The translations under genes and the position numbers were made by a program. From Coix lacryma-jobi var. lacryma-jobi (taxonomy: Eukaryota > Streptophyta > Magnoliopsida > Poales > Poaceae), in the NCBI GenBank assembly GCA_009763385.1, contig CM019830.1, positions 92,382,649 through 92,446,648 on the forward strand: a DNA stretch of 64,000 nucleotides. Reading direction: 5' to 3'. Positions 43,895-55,907 of the stretch are shown in pieces. The notes under the pieces are model-generated. The model did not search any database. It had not been told where the DNA came from and saw nothing but the letters and a program-made list of their open reading frames with translations. Position 1 is the first letter of the stretch; each line of letters starts with the position of its first letter.

Positions 43895-45238
43895 ATGGTG
43901 AACACTCGTCGTGGAGCCGGCAGTGCCAGTGGTGCAGATGGGAATGGACAGGGTGAGGAAGCCAATCCTCCTCCTCCTCCTCCCCCTTACACGGCAGAGC
44001 AGTTCTTTGCTCAGTTTTTAGGAAGTCAGCGCAGCATGGAAGCTATGCAACGCAACATGGAAGCAAATCTCCGGAACATCGCTGAGAATACCCGCAGGGC
44101 TGCAGGTCAGGGTGGTCAAGATGTTAATCAGTACAGCACGTTTAAGAACTTCTTGGACACTAGACCTCCGATCTTCAAGGAAGCAATCGAACCTTTGGAA
44201 GCAGACGAATCGATCAACAGCGTCGAACAGAAGTTCAGGTTGCTCCGTCTGACGGAATCTCTGAAGGTGGAATACGTAGCTCACCAGTTGCAAGGACCAG
44301 CTGGTATATGGTGGGCACATCATCGTACCGTTTTTCCAGCAAATCAACCTATAGTTTGGGAGCAGTTTACAACAGCTTTTCGGGGCCATTATATCCCTCC
44401 TGGTTTAATGGCTATGAAGGTAACAGAGTTTTTGAGTTTGACCCAGGGTACCAAGACCATGGCAGAGTATCTGCATGCTTTCAACAATCTTGCCCGTTAT
44501 GCACCTGAGTATGTCAACACCGATGCAAAGAAGATTGCTAGCATGAAGAGGGGCCTGAGTCCCAAGCTCCTGAAGTCGATGGGAAACTCTTCCAGAACCC
44601 AGTTCAATGACTTCGTTAGTGACTGTTTGACTCAAGAAAACAACAACAATCTCTACAGTGCATCCAAGGCACGCAAGCGAACCTTTGATGCAGGAACACA
44701 GCAGGGCAGAAATCAAGTGACCAATCATCCTCAGTTTCGTACAGCAGCGCCGGGGGCACGTTTCAAACCTCCTCAACGTCGTTTTTCTGGAAATCAACAG
44801 CAGGCCAAGGTTCAGAAAGTGGCAAAGGGTCAATCATCACAGTATAGAGCAGGACCTAGAAATCAAAACTTTACAGGCAGCTACGTCAAGAGACCGTGTT
44901 ACAACTGTGGCAAGGAAGGACATCTGTCTAGGACGTGTCCTAGTCCAAGGAAGAAGACTAATCCAGTACAAGCTCGTGTGCATCATACCTCTTTGGAAGG
45001 CATCTCTGAGGGAGAACCCGTGACTGCTGGTATGTTCTCTATCAACAATATCTCTGCAGTTGTTTTGTTTGATTCTTGTTCATCCCATTCTTTTGTAAGT
45101 CAAGCATTTGCACTTAAGCATAATCAGGAAATGGTAACAATGGATTTTGGGTTTTGGATAAACTCAGCTAGTGCAAGTGTGTTGTCTAACCAAGTGGTAA
45201 ATGGGGCAACTCTTAGCTTGGAAGGTAATCAGTACTGA
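43895..45238 (+). CDS. Gag and start of protease, element D
   Basis: Capsid protein of the chromovirus. The start at 43895 (MVNTRRGAGSASG) is preferred over an in-frame ATG at 43883 because it follows the splice acceptor and gives the family N-terminus. Features: proline run (PPPPPPP, about residue 31), Gag core (LDTRPPIFKEAIEPLEADES, LKVEYVAHQLQGPAGIWWAH), basic stretch, zinc knuckle CYNCGKEGHLSRTC (C-X2-C-X4-H-X4-C), then the protease start AVVLFDSCSSHSFVS, where the catalytic Asp (45071) is kept but the usual Asp-Ser-Gly reads Asp-Ser-Cys. Ends at TGA 45236-45238; the protease continues in the same frame after it. Gag itself is intact. Confidence 0.85.
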   Translation: MVNTRRGAGSASGADGNGQGEEANPPPPPPPYTAEQFFAQFLGSQRSMEAMQRNMEANLRNIAENTRRAAGQGGQDVNQYSTFKNFLDTRPPIFKEAIEPLEADESINSVEQKFRLLRLTESLKVEYVAHQLQGPAGIWWAHHRTVFPANQPIVWEQFTTAFRGHYIPPGLMAMKVTEFLSLTQGTKTMAEYLHAFNNLARYAPEYVNTDAKKIASMKRGLSPKLLKSMGNSSRTQFNDFVSDCLTQENNNNLYSASKARKRTFDAGTQQGRNQVTNHPQFRTAAPGARFKPPQRRFSGNQQQAKVQKVAKGQSSQYRAGPRNQNFTGSYVKRPCYNCGKEGHLSRTCPSPRKKTNPVQARVHHTSLEGISEGEPVTAGMFSINNISAVVLFDSCSSHSFVSQAFALKHNQEMVTMDFGFWINSASASVLSNQVVNGATLSLEGNQY

Positions 45239-48200
45239 GTAAGTCTAGTAGTTATGCCAGGGTTGTCCTTGGATGTTATCTTAGGGATGGACTGGATGAG
45301 AAAGTGGGAAGTGGTTATAGATACCGGAAAAAGAATAATCTCTTTGAAGGACCCCGAGGAAAACAAAAGGTTTCAAGTGTTTCTTCCTGACCGTCTTAAT
45401 CTCAGTGCTATGAGTTGTGCAGTGCAAGTGGCAGTTCTTCAGGAAATCCCTGTAGTGTGTGTTTCCTGATGTGTTTCCGGATGAGTTACCTGGTTTACCT
45501 CCGGATAGGGACGTGGAGTTTGCAATAGAGTTGATACCTGGAACAACACCTATATCCAGAAGACCGTACCGGATGCCTCCTAATGAGTTAGCTGAGTTGA
45601 AGGTTCAGTTGAAAGAGTTGTTGGCTAAGGGTTTGATTCAACCAAGTTCGTCAGAATGGGGATGTCCTGTGCTCTTCGTGAAGAAGAAGGATAAAAGTCT
45701 GCGCATGTGTGTGGATTATAGACCTTTGAATGCAGTAACAGTCAAGAATATGTATCCTTTACCTCGGATTGATATCCTCTTTGATCAGCTGATGAGAGCC
45801 CGAGTGTTTTCCAAGATAGACTTAAGATCAGGGTACCATCAGATCAAGATCAGGCCTAAGGATATACCTAAAACGGCTTTTTCCACTAGGTACGGGTTGT
45901 ACGAGTATCTTGTCATGTCGTTTGGCTTGACAAATGCTCCTGCATACTTCATGTACCTAATGAATTCCATGTTTATGCCTGAGTTGGATCGGTTTGTGAT
46001 AGTCTTTTTGGATGATATCTTGATATATTCGGAGAATGAAGAAGATCATGTGGAACACTTGAGGATAGTTCTAACAAGGCTTCGAGAGCATAAGTTATAT
46101 GCTAAGTTCAGTAAGTGTGAGTTCTGGTTGAAGAAAGTTCACTTTCTTGGTCATGTGCTATCGGAAGATGGAATTTCAATGGACCCAGGAAAGGTACAAG
46201 AAGTAATGGATTGGAAGGCACCAACCTCCGTCACAGAAGTCAGAAGTTTTCTAGGTTTGGCTGGTTACTATCGTCGTTTCATCTCGGATTTCTCCAAGAT
46301 CGCAAAACCGATGACCTCGTTGTTACAGAAAGATATGAAGTTTGTCTGGACAGAGGAGTGTGAAGCAGCTTTCCGAATTTTAAGGGAACTGTTGACCACT
46401 GCCCCTGTTTTGGCTCAACCGGATATAGAGAAACCTTTTGATGTGTTTTGTGACGCATCCAAGACAGGTTTGGGCTGTGTGCTGATGCAAGAAGGACGAG
46501 TGATAGCGTATGCCTCAAGACAGTTAAGGAAACATGAGATCAACTACCCTACACATGATTTGGAGTTGGCTGCAGTAGTGCATGCTCCGAAGATATGGAG
46601 ACACTACTTGTTGGGAAATGTGTGCAACATATACACCGATCATAAAAGTCTAAAGTATATCTTCACTCAACCCGAGCTGAACATGAGGCAGCGAAGATGG
46701 CTAGAGTTGATAAAGGATTATAACTTGCAAGTTCACTATCACCCAGGAAAGGCCAACGTGGTTGCGGATGCTTTGAGCCGAAAGTCTCACTGCATAGTGG
46801 TACAACCGTTGTTTGAAGAGAAGTTCAATCTGATACACCCAGAAGTTTTGTTCAACATTCAGTTGAGCTGTTCGCTGGAAAGTCAGATCGTTGAAGCTCA
46901 GAAATCTGATAAAGGGATTTCTCATATCAAACGAAGGATGTTGAAAGATCCCTTAACTTCCTTTAGGTTGGATAAGCAGGGAGTGTTATGGTTTGGAAGT
47001 CGTCTTGTAGTGCCAAAGAACAAAGATCTCAAGAATAAAATCCTGGATGAGGCTCACCTATCTAAGTTATCTCTTCACCCAGGAAGCAGTAAGATGTATC
47101 ATGATCTACGACCTCGTTTTTGGTGGACAAAGATGAAGAAAGAGATAGCAGCATATGTTGCAAGGTGTGACACATGTTGCAGGGTTAAGGCAGTACATAT
47201 GAAACCCGCAGGGTTGTTACAACCGTTATCTGTGCCTGTTTGGAAATGGGAAGACATCAGTATGGATTTCATAACCGGTTTACCCACCACAGAAAAAGGA
47301 AATGATTCCATTTGGGTAATAGTGGATCGTTTGACCAAGTCTGCTCACTTTATCCCAGTCAAGACCGGATATCGACCGCCTCGGTATGCATATATCTACA
47401 TCAAAGAGATTGTGCGTCTGCATGGAATACCAAAGACAATCGTTTCGGATCATGGATCACAGTTTACCGCGCACTTTTGGCAGCAGTTACATAAAGGTTT
47501 GGGAACCAAGTTGGTCCACAGTACGGCTTATCATCCTCAGACGGCGGGTCAAACGGAAAGAGTAAACCAAGTGCTTGAAGATATGCTCAGAGCTTGTGTG
47601 TTATCCTCCAAAGGATCATGGGAATCATGGCTACCGTTAGCAGAGTTCTCGTACAATAATAGCTATCAAGAGAGCATCAAATTGGCACTGTTTGAAGCTT
47701 TATATGGGCGTAAGTGTGTGACTCCGTTAGACTGGATAGAACCAGGGGAAAGGAGATATTTTGGAATCGACTTCGTGGCAGAAGCCAAGAAAAATAAGTT
47801 CAGATCATCCATCAACACTTACAAGCGGCACAATCTCGACAGAAAAGTTATGCCGATAAAAGAAGAAGGCCATTGGAGTTTAAGAGGGGAGATCATGTTT
47901 ACCTAAAAGTTACTCCGATGAGGGGAGTACAAAGGTTCGGCATTAAAAGGAAGCTAGCCCCGAGATATGTTGGACCATATCGTATCCTGAAAAGAAAGGG
48001 AGAAGTATCTTATCAACTCCATTTACCCGAAGCTATGAGTTCGATCTTCCCGGTTTTTCATGTTTCACAGTTAAAAAAATGTCTACGTGTACCGGAAGAA
48101 AGTATAGAACCGCAAGAGTTAAAGCTAACCTCAGATCTCACATATCAAGAACAACCAGTGCGTGTTTCGGATAGCAAGGAAAGAGTAACTCGCAATCGTT

Positions 48201-48256
48201 TAGTGAAGGTGTATAAGGTACTGTGGAGCCATCATGATGACGGAGATGCAACCTAG
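45239..48256 (+). pseudogene. Pol of element D: protease end, RT, RNase H, integrase, chromodomain-like tail
   Basis: The protease C-terminus (MPGLSLDVILGMDWM) is in the gag frame up to about 45460, where the frame shifts. RT follows (YRPLNAVTVKNMYPLPRI, FSKIDLRSGYHQIKI, catalytic FLDD at about 46005-46016), then RNase H (DVFCDASKTGLGCVLM, YTDHKSLKYI), then integrase with the HHCC finger (HLSKLSLHPG...CDTCC) and D,D,E core (MDFITGLP, VSDHGSQFT, GQTERVNQVLEDML). A second shift near 47795 puts the GPY/F part (PRYVGPYRIL) and the chromodomain-like tail (RVTRNRLVKVYKVLWSHHDD) in another frame, cut by TAG at 48254 where the family has Trp (EATWE). Catalytic residues are kept, but two shifts and two stops make it inactive. 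The chromodomain family binds methylated histone H3 tails, which is relevant to ORF0. Confidence 0.9.
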
Positions 48257-48332
48257 GAAACGGAAGACTATCTTCAGAAGGTTTATCCAGCGTTCCATAA
48301 GCAATGGTCAGTAAATCTCAGGATGAGATTTC

Positions 48333-48348
48333 TTTAAGGGGGAAGGGT
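48333..48348 (+). other. Polypurine tract, element D
   Basis: TTAAGGGGGAAGGGT-type tract directly before the 3' LTR (TGTAACACC at 48349): plus-strand primer site. Confidence 0.8.
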
Positions 48349-51300
48349 TGTAACACCTCTGGTGTTAAGCTAGCATGACATCATTTTTTCATCATGCATG
48401 ATCATCTTATGAGCATGAAGCATTCACATGTTATTCTTTTTCTCACTTAAAAATGTCATTTCATGTGATGGTTTACTTATAAAACTGCTATGATGTGTGT
48501 TGCTTGGCTTGCTTTGAAGTGGGTTGGTCTTCCTAACCATCTAACTTTGTTGAGGAGTCAAAATGAAGGCATGTTTATGCTGGTCATTTTGGCTAATCAA
48601 GTAGCTCAACCCTAGTCAACCCTATAGAGCCTAAAGAGCCTTTTGTTTGACTAACTAAGACCTCCTTGATAGAAGCTTTGCATGGCTGTGGGCCCTTAAT
48701 CAAAAGTGTGTAGAATTTAGAGTAGAACAAAAGTTGTTTAAGGACCAACTCATGAAAATGGGTTTAGCATGGCGCTTTAGGGTCCACAAGGCAGAATTAG
48801 AGAGGTTTTGGGCTTAGAAATTTTCCTAAGTCCTAAAGCTGAATTTCAGTTCGGCCAGGCCATGTTTGGCATCATCCCGAGCCTAATCCAAGCCGAACCA
48901 GTGATCGATCCTATAACCAAAGTTGTAGTCGATGTATAGCTCTAACCAGCAGCACAATTGGTTTAGCTTTTGATGGAGTGGGTAGCGAGTTAATCACGTT
49001 TGAAAATAGGCCGTCAGTCGGCCCAGGGCTTAACTGAATCGCCCGATTCAGTTCAAACCCAGCCAGCGCGTCGTGGCCGACCGCGCGCAGGGGAAGAACG
49101 CCGCGTGGCGCTCGATTCCCGGCCAAACCCAGCCAGCTCACGTAGCGTGGCGAGTCTTGACCGCCCGCGCACGCTCTCCTCCACCCAGACGCGCTCACTC
49201 TCGCTCTCTGCCTTGCTCTGTGCTCTCGCCAGCGACCGAGCGGGCGAAAAGGGGGGAAGTCGCCGTCCGCCGTCGTCTCGCCGTGTTTTCGCCCCGCAAA
49301 CCCCACCGCCAACCTCGCCTTCGCCTCCTGCTTCGCCTGCCGTAGCCAGCTCTCGCTAGAAGTGCCTAGGTAAGCCGCGTGACGATCTTCCGCCGTGGCC
49401 GCCATGATCGCCGAGCTCGGTCCGCCGTGGTCGGCTCCCTTCCCGTGGGTTCCAAGATGTCTTAGCTAGTGTTCGTGAGTCAGTGCGCGTCCAGGAAAAA
49501 GGTAGTGAAGTCAGTTTAGCCGATTAGGGTTTGGTTGCCTCGGTACGCCGTCGCCGCCGTCCGCCATGGTTGCCAGAGGATGGCATGGCGTGGTCTCGAG
49601 GGTTCGGAGTGAAATCCGTGGTGTCCGAGCCTTGCGCTAGGTCTGTGGGAGTTCGAGGAGTAAGAATCGTGTGTTGGTTGGCCTCCGAATGGCCGGAGAT
49701 GCCCGGCGTGGTGAGCCCGCGCCGCCGTGGCCGCCATTGCCGGCGTTGTGCTCGATCCGTCGTGTCGCTGGGGTCAAGTGGGGTACCATTCGACGCGGGT
49801 TGATGAGTGGAGTCGGGAGGTGGTGATGGTTTCGCTGGAGGAGCCGCCGTCGGCGAGCTCCGGCGAGGTCAACGCCTCCTCTGCTTTCGGGAGTATGGCA
49901 AGTGGGGTCGCTTTGTCCTCGGGCCCCAGCTGCCAGTTGCTTGGGTGCAAGTTTGCTGTGTGCATGTAGCAGTTAGGGTTTAGGGTTTTTGAATAAATGT
50001 TTTGCAGAAATGTTGGTAATGCTTGTTTAATTCATATCTTGAGCTCTGTACATGCTAAAAATGTGAAACTAATTTTGTTAGGTTTGTTCTGAGGAGTTCT
50101 ATATATGAAAAATATGATATGCCCAGTTATGATAGTTTTTATGTGTAGTAATAATTAATTTATGTTTAGGCTGATATCTTGTTTAATGCATAGTAAATTA
50201 TGTCTTGCTCAGAAAAATGTGGCTCTTGTTTTGTCAAGCTTGTTAAGTGATGTAGAATCACAGAAAAATGATAAATGCTATTTGACTGTGGAAGAATCTG
50301 AAATTAGCCTTTAAATTGATTAAATGCTGTTTTCTTGTATGATTTTTAGTAAATAAAATATATGGAATATTAGTCTCATAATTTTTATAGACTGCTCTTG
50401 CACTAAGAAGTTCTGAATAAAAATATGAAATTTGTTGTTTGACACTTTTCAAGATGGAGTGTAGTTCAAAGTGTCTTTTCACCCTGTTATTTGTCTTTTT
50501 CATACAGAACTGTGTATAAATGCAAATGACCTGAAATTGGTACAGCATGCCTTGTTCTTAACTGGGAACCTACAGTAATTTTTGTAGATTTTTCTGAGGC
50601 AGTTAGCTATGGGTTGCTTTTATAGGCTTATTTTAATGGCTTAAATGGTTTAATTAAATTAAGCATTTGTGTCTCTTTTATGGGGGACCAGTAGGGGTAA
50701 AATGGTCTTTTCAGTGCATGCATATTAACTGCACTTTGTGTGAGTAGTATAGTTACTCTCTAGATAGAGTGTTCCACTCTACCAGAGAGGAAATATGCAC
50801 CTATTCGGTCAAATTCAATTGTAATGCACTCCTCCCATGCACCTGTGGCATTCATTCATTTCCGTATATGCATCATAACAGGTTCGGTAGAGGAGACCGC
50901 AACAGTAGAGGAAAGCGAGGAGCAGCAGCCCCAGGAGCATGAACAAGGAGCTGCCGGGGAAGAGCTTGAGGAGGAGCTCCCAGAGTGCCCGAACCATCAA
51001 CCAATCACGTTCGAGAAAGGCAAGCCCCGGAGCATTTCTAACTACCTATGGTTTATAATTAACTCAATCTGTTTATGCTTGTTGCATTAAGTATAGGAGT
51101 TGCTTGATACCGTTGATGCATTACTTTTCATACCTTGTTATCTTGATATATTATCCTTGTTACCTAATTAGAGTTGGGCTCGAGTTATGCTTAGTTCTGC
51201 TTAGACCGGTAGAAGTCGGGCAACCTTCATGTTACCCGCGAGTAATATGTGGTTACTCGACCGTTAACGGGATATTGCCATTAAGTGAGATAACTGAGTG

Positions 51301-52540
51301 TTGTGGAAAATGGAGATCGACAGACTCCTGTAGCATTGTGCTACAGTATTTCTAGCCGTGTTTTTCAGGAAAACAGTATCATGTAAGATGGACTTCTTGT
51401 CATGTTGAACGCATGTCCCACATTTAGCTGGAAGGATAACTCGTTCCGACCACGAAGCCGCTCATTGTTCCAGGCCGGCTCTCAGGTCCCACGCATCAGC
51501 CGAAGCCACGAAGGGGGTAGTGGGACGCGGGGGCGCGAAAAGTAAGACCCGGGTGATGGTGGTTAAGTCCAACTCCTTGGCAGTCGGGCTTGCCTCCGGG
51601 TGTGATGGTGGCGGTTGAGACCGCGACTTCCTGGAACAGTGTTGTGGTCATCTGTAGCTCACCGACGGGTGAGTATGGTTTGTGTGGGGAATAAATCACC
51701 AGCTGGTTAGTAATCGATTATAATCGCCATCGCTCCGGGATAGTGAGCACTTGACTTGAACGCTAATCGACCTTGATACTGAAATTGTGGAACACGTGAC
51801 AGCTATCTTTATGCTTTTGGCAATGGTTACTCGGTCTGTTTGTTATATTTTGGTGATTGTTGGATCACTACCATGTTTGTTATAGTACAGGGGCTAACCT
51901 AGTAAACAGGTTAATTACTATTTAATTGGCAGCTAGTAAATAGGAGGATCATTTAATTAACCTTTGGCTTTTACGCAAAATGTGGTCTAAATACCATCTC
52001 CACTATACTCTAGCCTTGCATACTCCTTGGTGTCGGCTTATTTCTGGTTTAAGTCGGGTAAGTCTAGCTGAGTACTTTCTCGTACTCAGGGCTTTGTTCC
52101 CTTTGTTGTTGCAGATGGCCAAGTCTTCCATGGTTATTGCATCAACTGTCTCTTTCCAGCTTTGGGTGATATCTAGGTCACGGGCAATGACCTCTTCCAT
52201 CCGTATCTTTTGCTATGTTAAGGATGACTACTAGATGGCACTGTAATCACTATGCCTGTGTGGGTGATTTCAAGAACTATGTTTCAAGTTAAGCTTCCGT
52301 GACTTATTTCCGAACTTGGTTTGTAATAACTAAGTAGCTACTCCGAACTATTTATGTAATCTCTGTCGTGTGACGATCGATGCTGAATTATTACGATCCT
52401 ATGTTGTTGATGTTGGAAAGTTTGAAATCCTTCGTGATTTCACGGACTACCGGGTTTATATGGGCTCCAGTGCTGCAAATTTACTGCCCCGGCAGGGAAC
52501 TTCGTACTTGTGCTCTTATAAATTGGTCAGTTCTGTTACA
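48349..52540 (+). repeat. Element D 3' LTR
   Basis: 4192 bp, very similar to 37507-41690 with scattered substitutions and small indels (e.g. an extra CTCTTTTA-like insertion near 50674). Ends TTCTGTTACA at 52540, then the TSD GCCGC. Confidence 0.9.
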
Positions 52541-53617
52541 GCCGCCACCTAGGGCTAGCGCCCGCCACCACACTCACGCCCCTGACCTAACCCTAGGTCC
52601 ATAAGTACCCCCCTAGGTCCCTTAGGCAATAAATAAGACCCCTCGAGCTCATTTGTACTCAGACCTCACCTCATTAGTCCCACTCTCTTGTAAGCGAAGC
52701 TCTGGTGAAGGAACACTCTAGTTGAGAAACTTATAGTGAGAGCGAGAGTGAAGAAGAGAAGAGCTGGAGTTGTAATAGAGGATCTTCCAAGTCTCTGGTA
52801 TAATTCCAAGTCTTTCTTCATTTATCTTAGTGTTCTTCTACTTTCAGCAATTACTTTAAGTTCTTTACTTATTGTTCTAGTTGAGTGCTTTCGATCATAG
52901 ATAACTTAGTATTTAGTTTGTATCTAGTTTGGGTTCTTCGCTGAGTAATCAGTGCTCTAGTTTTGGACACAAGATTAGAGTAGTATATATTAGTGTAAGC
53001 GTGGTGCTTAGACTAATTATACCTTAGTTTGTGGCTAGCCCCCCGGATAGCTGTGGTAGCAAACAGGTGGTGACAGCCCTAGGAGCCTTGAATTCCACCA
53101 CGTAGTTGGGTTAGTTTTTAAATCATAAACCTCGTTGTGCACGTTTGAGGTAAATAGTCCAGAGGGTGTGTACAGTTCGAAGAACTAGATAAAACCTTTA
53201 TTGCTATGTTAGTTGTGATCGTAAGTGTGTAGGAAAACATTAATCTGTTCATCGGCCAGACCCCGCCGATTTAGTAGTAGTTAGTCTTTCTTTCTTTTCT
53301 TTTTTTAGTAGTAGTAGAAACCAACCCTCATTCATACTTTTCGATCAACCTTGCTAGAATCACTAGTTGTTCATAGCGGTCCAAGTGTTAGTTCTGCCAT
53401 AGTAGCTTCCCTGTGGAAATAAATATGATACTCGGTTACTCCCGGGTGAAGTGCTACAATAGACTTATTCTGTGCGCTTGCGGAACCTACCAATAGTCAT
53501 ACGAATAGTTCGTTATACTTCTTACATGAAGAAGTACCAACAAACCTTTCTGGCGCCATTGCCGGGAATAGATTCCATAGTCTCTACTCCTAGTGACGAC
53601 GTTAGCAAGAGTCAACA
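52541..53617 (+). repeat. Element B 3' LTR, piece 3
   Basis: From D's right TSD (GCCGC then CACCTAGGGC) to GAGTCAACA at 53617, followed by TSD AGTAT. The TATA box is mutated (AATAAATA, about 52629). An internal PBS-like copy is near 53550. Confidence 0.85.
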
Positions 53618-53622
53618 AGTAT

Positions 53623-54299
53623 GAGAACTTTTGACACATGCCTGGCGAGAGCAATAGAGCATAGAATGTTTATTCGCTCGCTTTCAGGTGATTGTCAACA
53701 GGATGAGGGCTAACAAGGAGCTGTTGCCTTTCGACGATCATGAGAGGGCTTTGAAGCTTTTACACACTCTCGATCGGTCGGTGTGGGACTCGAAGGTTCG
53801 GGCGATCATCGAATCACCTAACTATGAGACCCTCCCATGCGACGAGCTCTTCAGTAAGCTCAAGTATAGTGAGATTGACGCCATGGCGAGGGCTTCTTAT
53901 GAAAATCCTTCTGGCCCGTCGATGGCTTTGCTTTCTAGCTCTTCTGCTAACCCCTCTGGAGGGTTTGCACTTTCCTCTCTTCTTTCTATCACAGAGCAGC
54001 AGCTGGAGTTCATGGGGGATGACGAGTTGGCTTTGCTTGCCAAGTGGTTCTCGCGGTTCCACAACAACCGCATGAACCGTCGCCGCGGAGGAGGACACTC
54101 TGGATGTTTCGAGTGCGGGGACCCTGGCCACTTCATCGCCAACTGTCCCAAGAAGAACAAGCAAGCATTTGGGAAGGGCGATCGTAGACACAAGTACAAC
54201 TCCGGCAAGCGCAAGGAGATGTACATCCCCACGAAGCACAAGCGGAAGGGCGGCTTCAACAAGGAGTACATCAAGGAGAAGTACTTGGAGAAGGCCTAG
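53623..54299 (+). pseudogene. Copia gag, segment 3 with zinc knuckle
   Basis: Resumes Gag after element B. The first 65 bp are damaged (TGA after ENF, small indels around GESNRA). From 53688 the frame is open: VIVNRMRANKELLPFDDHER, LLHTLDRSVWDSKVRAIIES, zinc knuckle CFECGDPGHFIANC (C-X2-C-X4-H-X4-C), basic tail (HKYNSGKRKEMYIPTKHKRK). TAG at 54297-54299 replaces a Gln codon (EKA-stop-AEQRAF), and the same frame continues. Confidence 0.85.
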
Positions 54300-55871
54300 G
54301 CTGAGCAGCGTGCCTTCTTCTCCACGCTCAGCGACATCAATGACTCGGATGACGACTCCGCTTCCTCAAGTGACGACGAGTCCGAGAAGGAGAAGAAGAT
54401 CGAGGACAAGCTGAATGGCCTCTGCTTCTTCGCCGACAACGAGGGCTTTTGCACCATGGCCCTCGGGAAGGAGGTCGACGGTCAGCTGGAGGAGATCCTT
54501 CAGAACGACGACAACGACGACACCTCCCAGGTATCTCAGACCCCTGACAAGCTTTCTGCTGAGGTCGAGAAACTTACTGCCGCCCTTCTTAGTCCAGATA
54601 AGCTGCTTAGGCGTGCTGCTAGGCAGCGGAAGGAGTTTAGGCAAAAGTGGGAGGATACGGTGAAGGAGCTTGAGTCTGTCAAGTCCACCATTGTCGTAAC
54701 TGAGGAGGATAAGTGCAAAATGTGCTCCAAGCACATGTCTGGCCTTCTCACTTTGAGGGGGAAGTATGTTGCTTTGGTTGGAGAGATGGATGCGCTGAAG
54801 GCTAGACCGGGATTGTTTGGTGCATGCAAGTCTTGGGCAGGCTTGCAATCCGTGTTGGTAGAGTAGAATGCCAAGATTGTGTCTCTTGAGAAGGCCAGCT
54901 CGGGTAGCACTTGTGTGTCTAGGTGTGTTTTGTGTGAGGGTTTGGAGATGGAGATTGCCAATGTGAAGCAGGACAAGATGCAAACCGAGGAAGAAAACAC
55001 ATACCTTCGGACCATCTTGTCATGGGTGTCTTGTGGTGAGCCGCAGCTTGGGATGATGATTGCCCAATTCAAGCGTGCTGCTGGAGGTCCTGGTGTAGGC
55101 TTTGCTCAGGGTGTTGAGTGTGCTTCATCTTTTGGTAAGATTGGAGAGTCGAGTGGTCTTAACCCGAGTGAGAAGCCCAACTCCACCACTAGTCCCAAAT
55201 TGACCAAGATTCCACCCAAAGAGCCTTTCAAGCCTAATACCGAGGATGGGGTGTTTGTTGAACCTCCAAGAGCTCCACCAAAGAAACAGACATGGGCTCC
55301 ACAACCAAACCACCTCAAGAACAAGCTAGACACCATGCCACCTATCCAAGAGGAGCTCATGCCACAAAAAGGCAAAGTGATCCACACCCACTACCATGAG
55401 TACCAACAACCCTCTATGAGAGCGGTGAGGTACCATTGTGAGTACTGTGGGAGAGATGGACACTTGAGGGAGTTTTGCTTTCAGCGCAAGAGAGTGGAGC
55501 GTCGTGCAAAGGAGATGAACAACACGGACATGTACCATCCTTTCCATGATGTACATGTGCCGAATGTTCAGAGGCGTCGTGCTAGGCCTAGAGGTCCAAT
55601 GCCTCAAGGTCCTAGGCTTAGGCCGCAAGGAGGACGTGACTGGCGGGAGCCTGCAGTTGTAGGCTATGGACCCCATGGCGGTGGCTTTTTAGTTGAGCGT
55701 TACACCCCACCGCGTTTTGAGTATCGCGATGGACGCTCTTCCCTAAGCGGACCACGTTTTCCTATACATGGTGATCGCTTCCCCCGTAGACGTGCTAGGA
55801 ATGGTTTTTCTACTAACCGTTCTTTTGAGCAGCCAGGCCAACACTATGTCTTTTACTCACCTCAGTGTTGA
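54300..55871 (+). pseudogene. Copia Gag C-terminal coiled-coil region with second zinc-knuckle-like motif
   Basis: Continuation of Gag in the same frame: acidic segment (NDSDDDSASSSDDESEKEKK), coiled coil (KLSAEVEKLTAALL, KWEDTVKELESVKS), TAG at 54864-54866 for a Gln codon, more coiled coil, then a second CCHC-like motif CEYCGRDGHLREFC and an Arg/Pro-rich tail (RRRARPRGPMPQGPRLRPQG) ending YVFYSPQC and TGA at 55869-55871. A long Gag with two zinc motifs and coiled coils is characteristic of the SIRE/Maximus lineage. Confidence 0.8.
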
Positions 55872-55907
55872 ACCGTTTGCTCACCCTATGTCTTTTTATT
55901 GATGTAG

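Larger units (their letters stand above)
37507..52540 (+). mobile_element. Element D: Tekay/Del-type chromovirus (Gypsy)
   Basis: A 15.0-kb insertion in B's 3' LTR. LTRs of 4184 bp (37507-41690) and 4192 bp (48349-52540) with ends TGTAAC/GTTACA, TSD GCCGC (left copy GCCAC at 37502-37506, right copy at 52541-52545). Order: LTR, PBS, H3-like ORF0 (42488-43573), gag (43895-45238), protease, RT, RNase H, integrase and chromodomain-like tail (45239-48256), purine tract, LTR. Domain order RT-RH-INT with a C-terminal chromodomain identifies a chromovirus; the 4-kb LTRs and IN tail (RVTRNRLVKVYKVLWSHH) fit the Tekay/Del clade. All ORFs carry at least one stop or frameshift. Confidence 0.9.
21827..53617 (+). 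mobile_element. Element B: nonautonomous Athila-like Gypsy split by C and D
   Basis: Same family and layout as A: 5' LTR 21827-23403, gag-protease 23532-25638, second ORF 26614-28278, 3' LTR starting 29530. The TSD AGTAT is at 21822-21826 and 53618-53622. The 3' LTR is in three pieces (29530-29550, 37017-37506, 52541-53617) because C and then D, or D and then C, inserted into it. Without them B would be about 9.3 kb. Confidence 0.85.
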
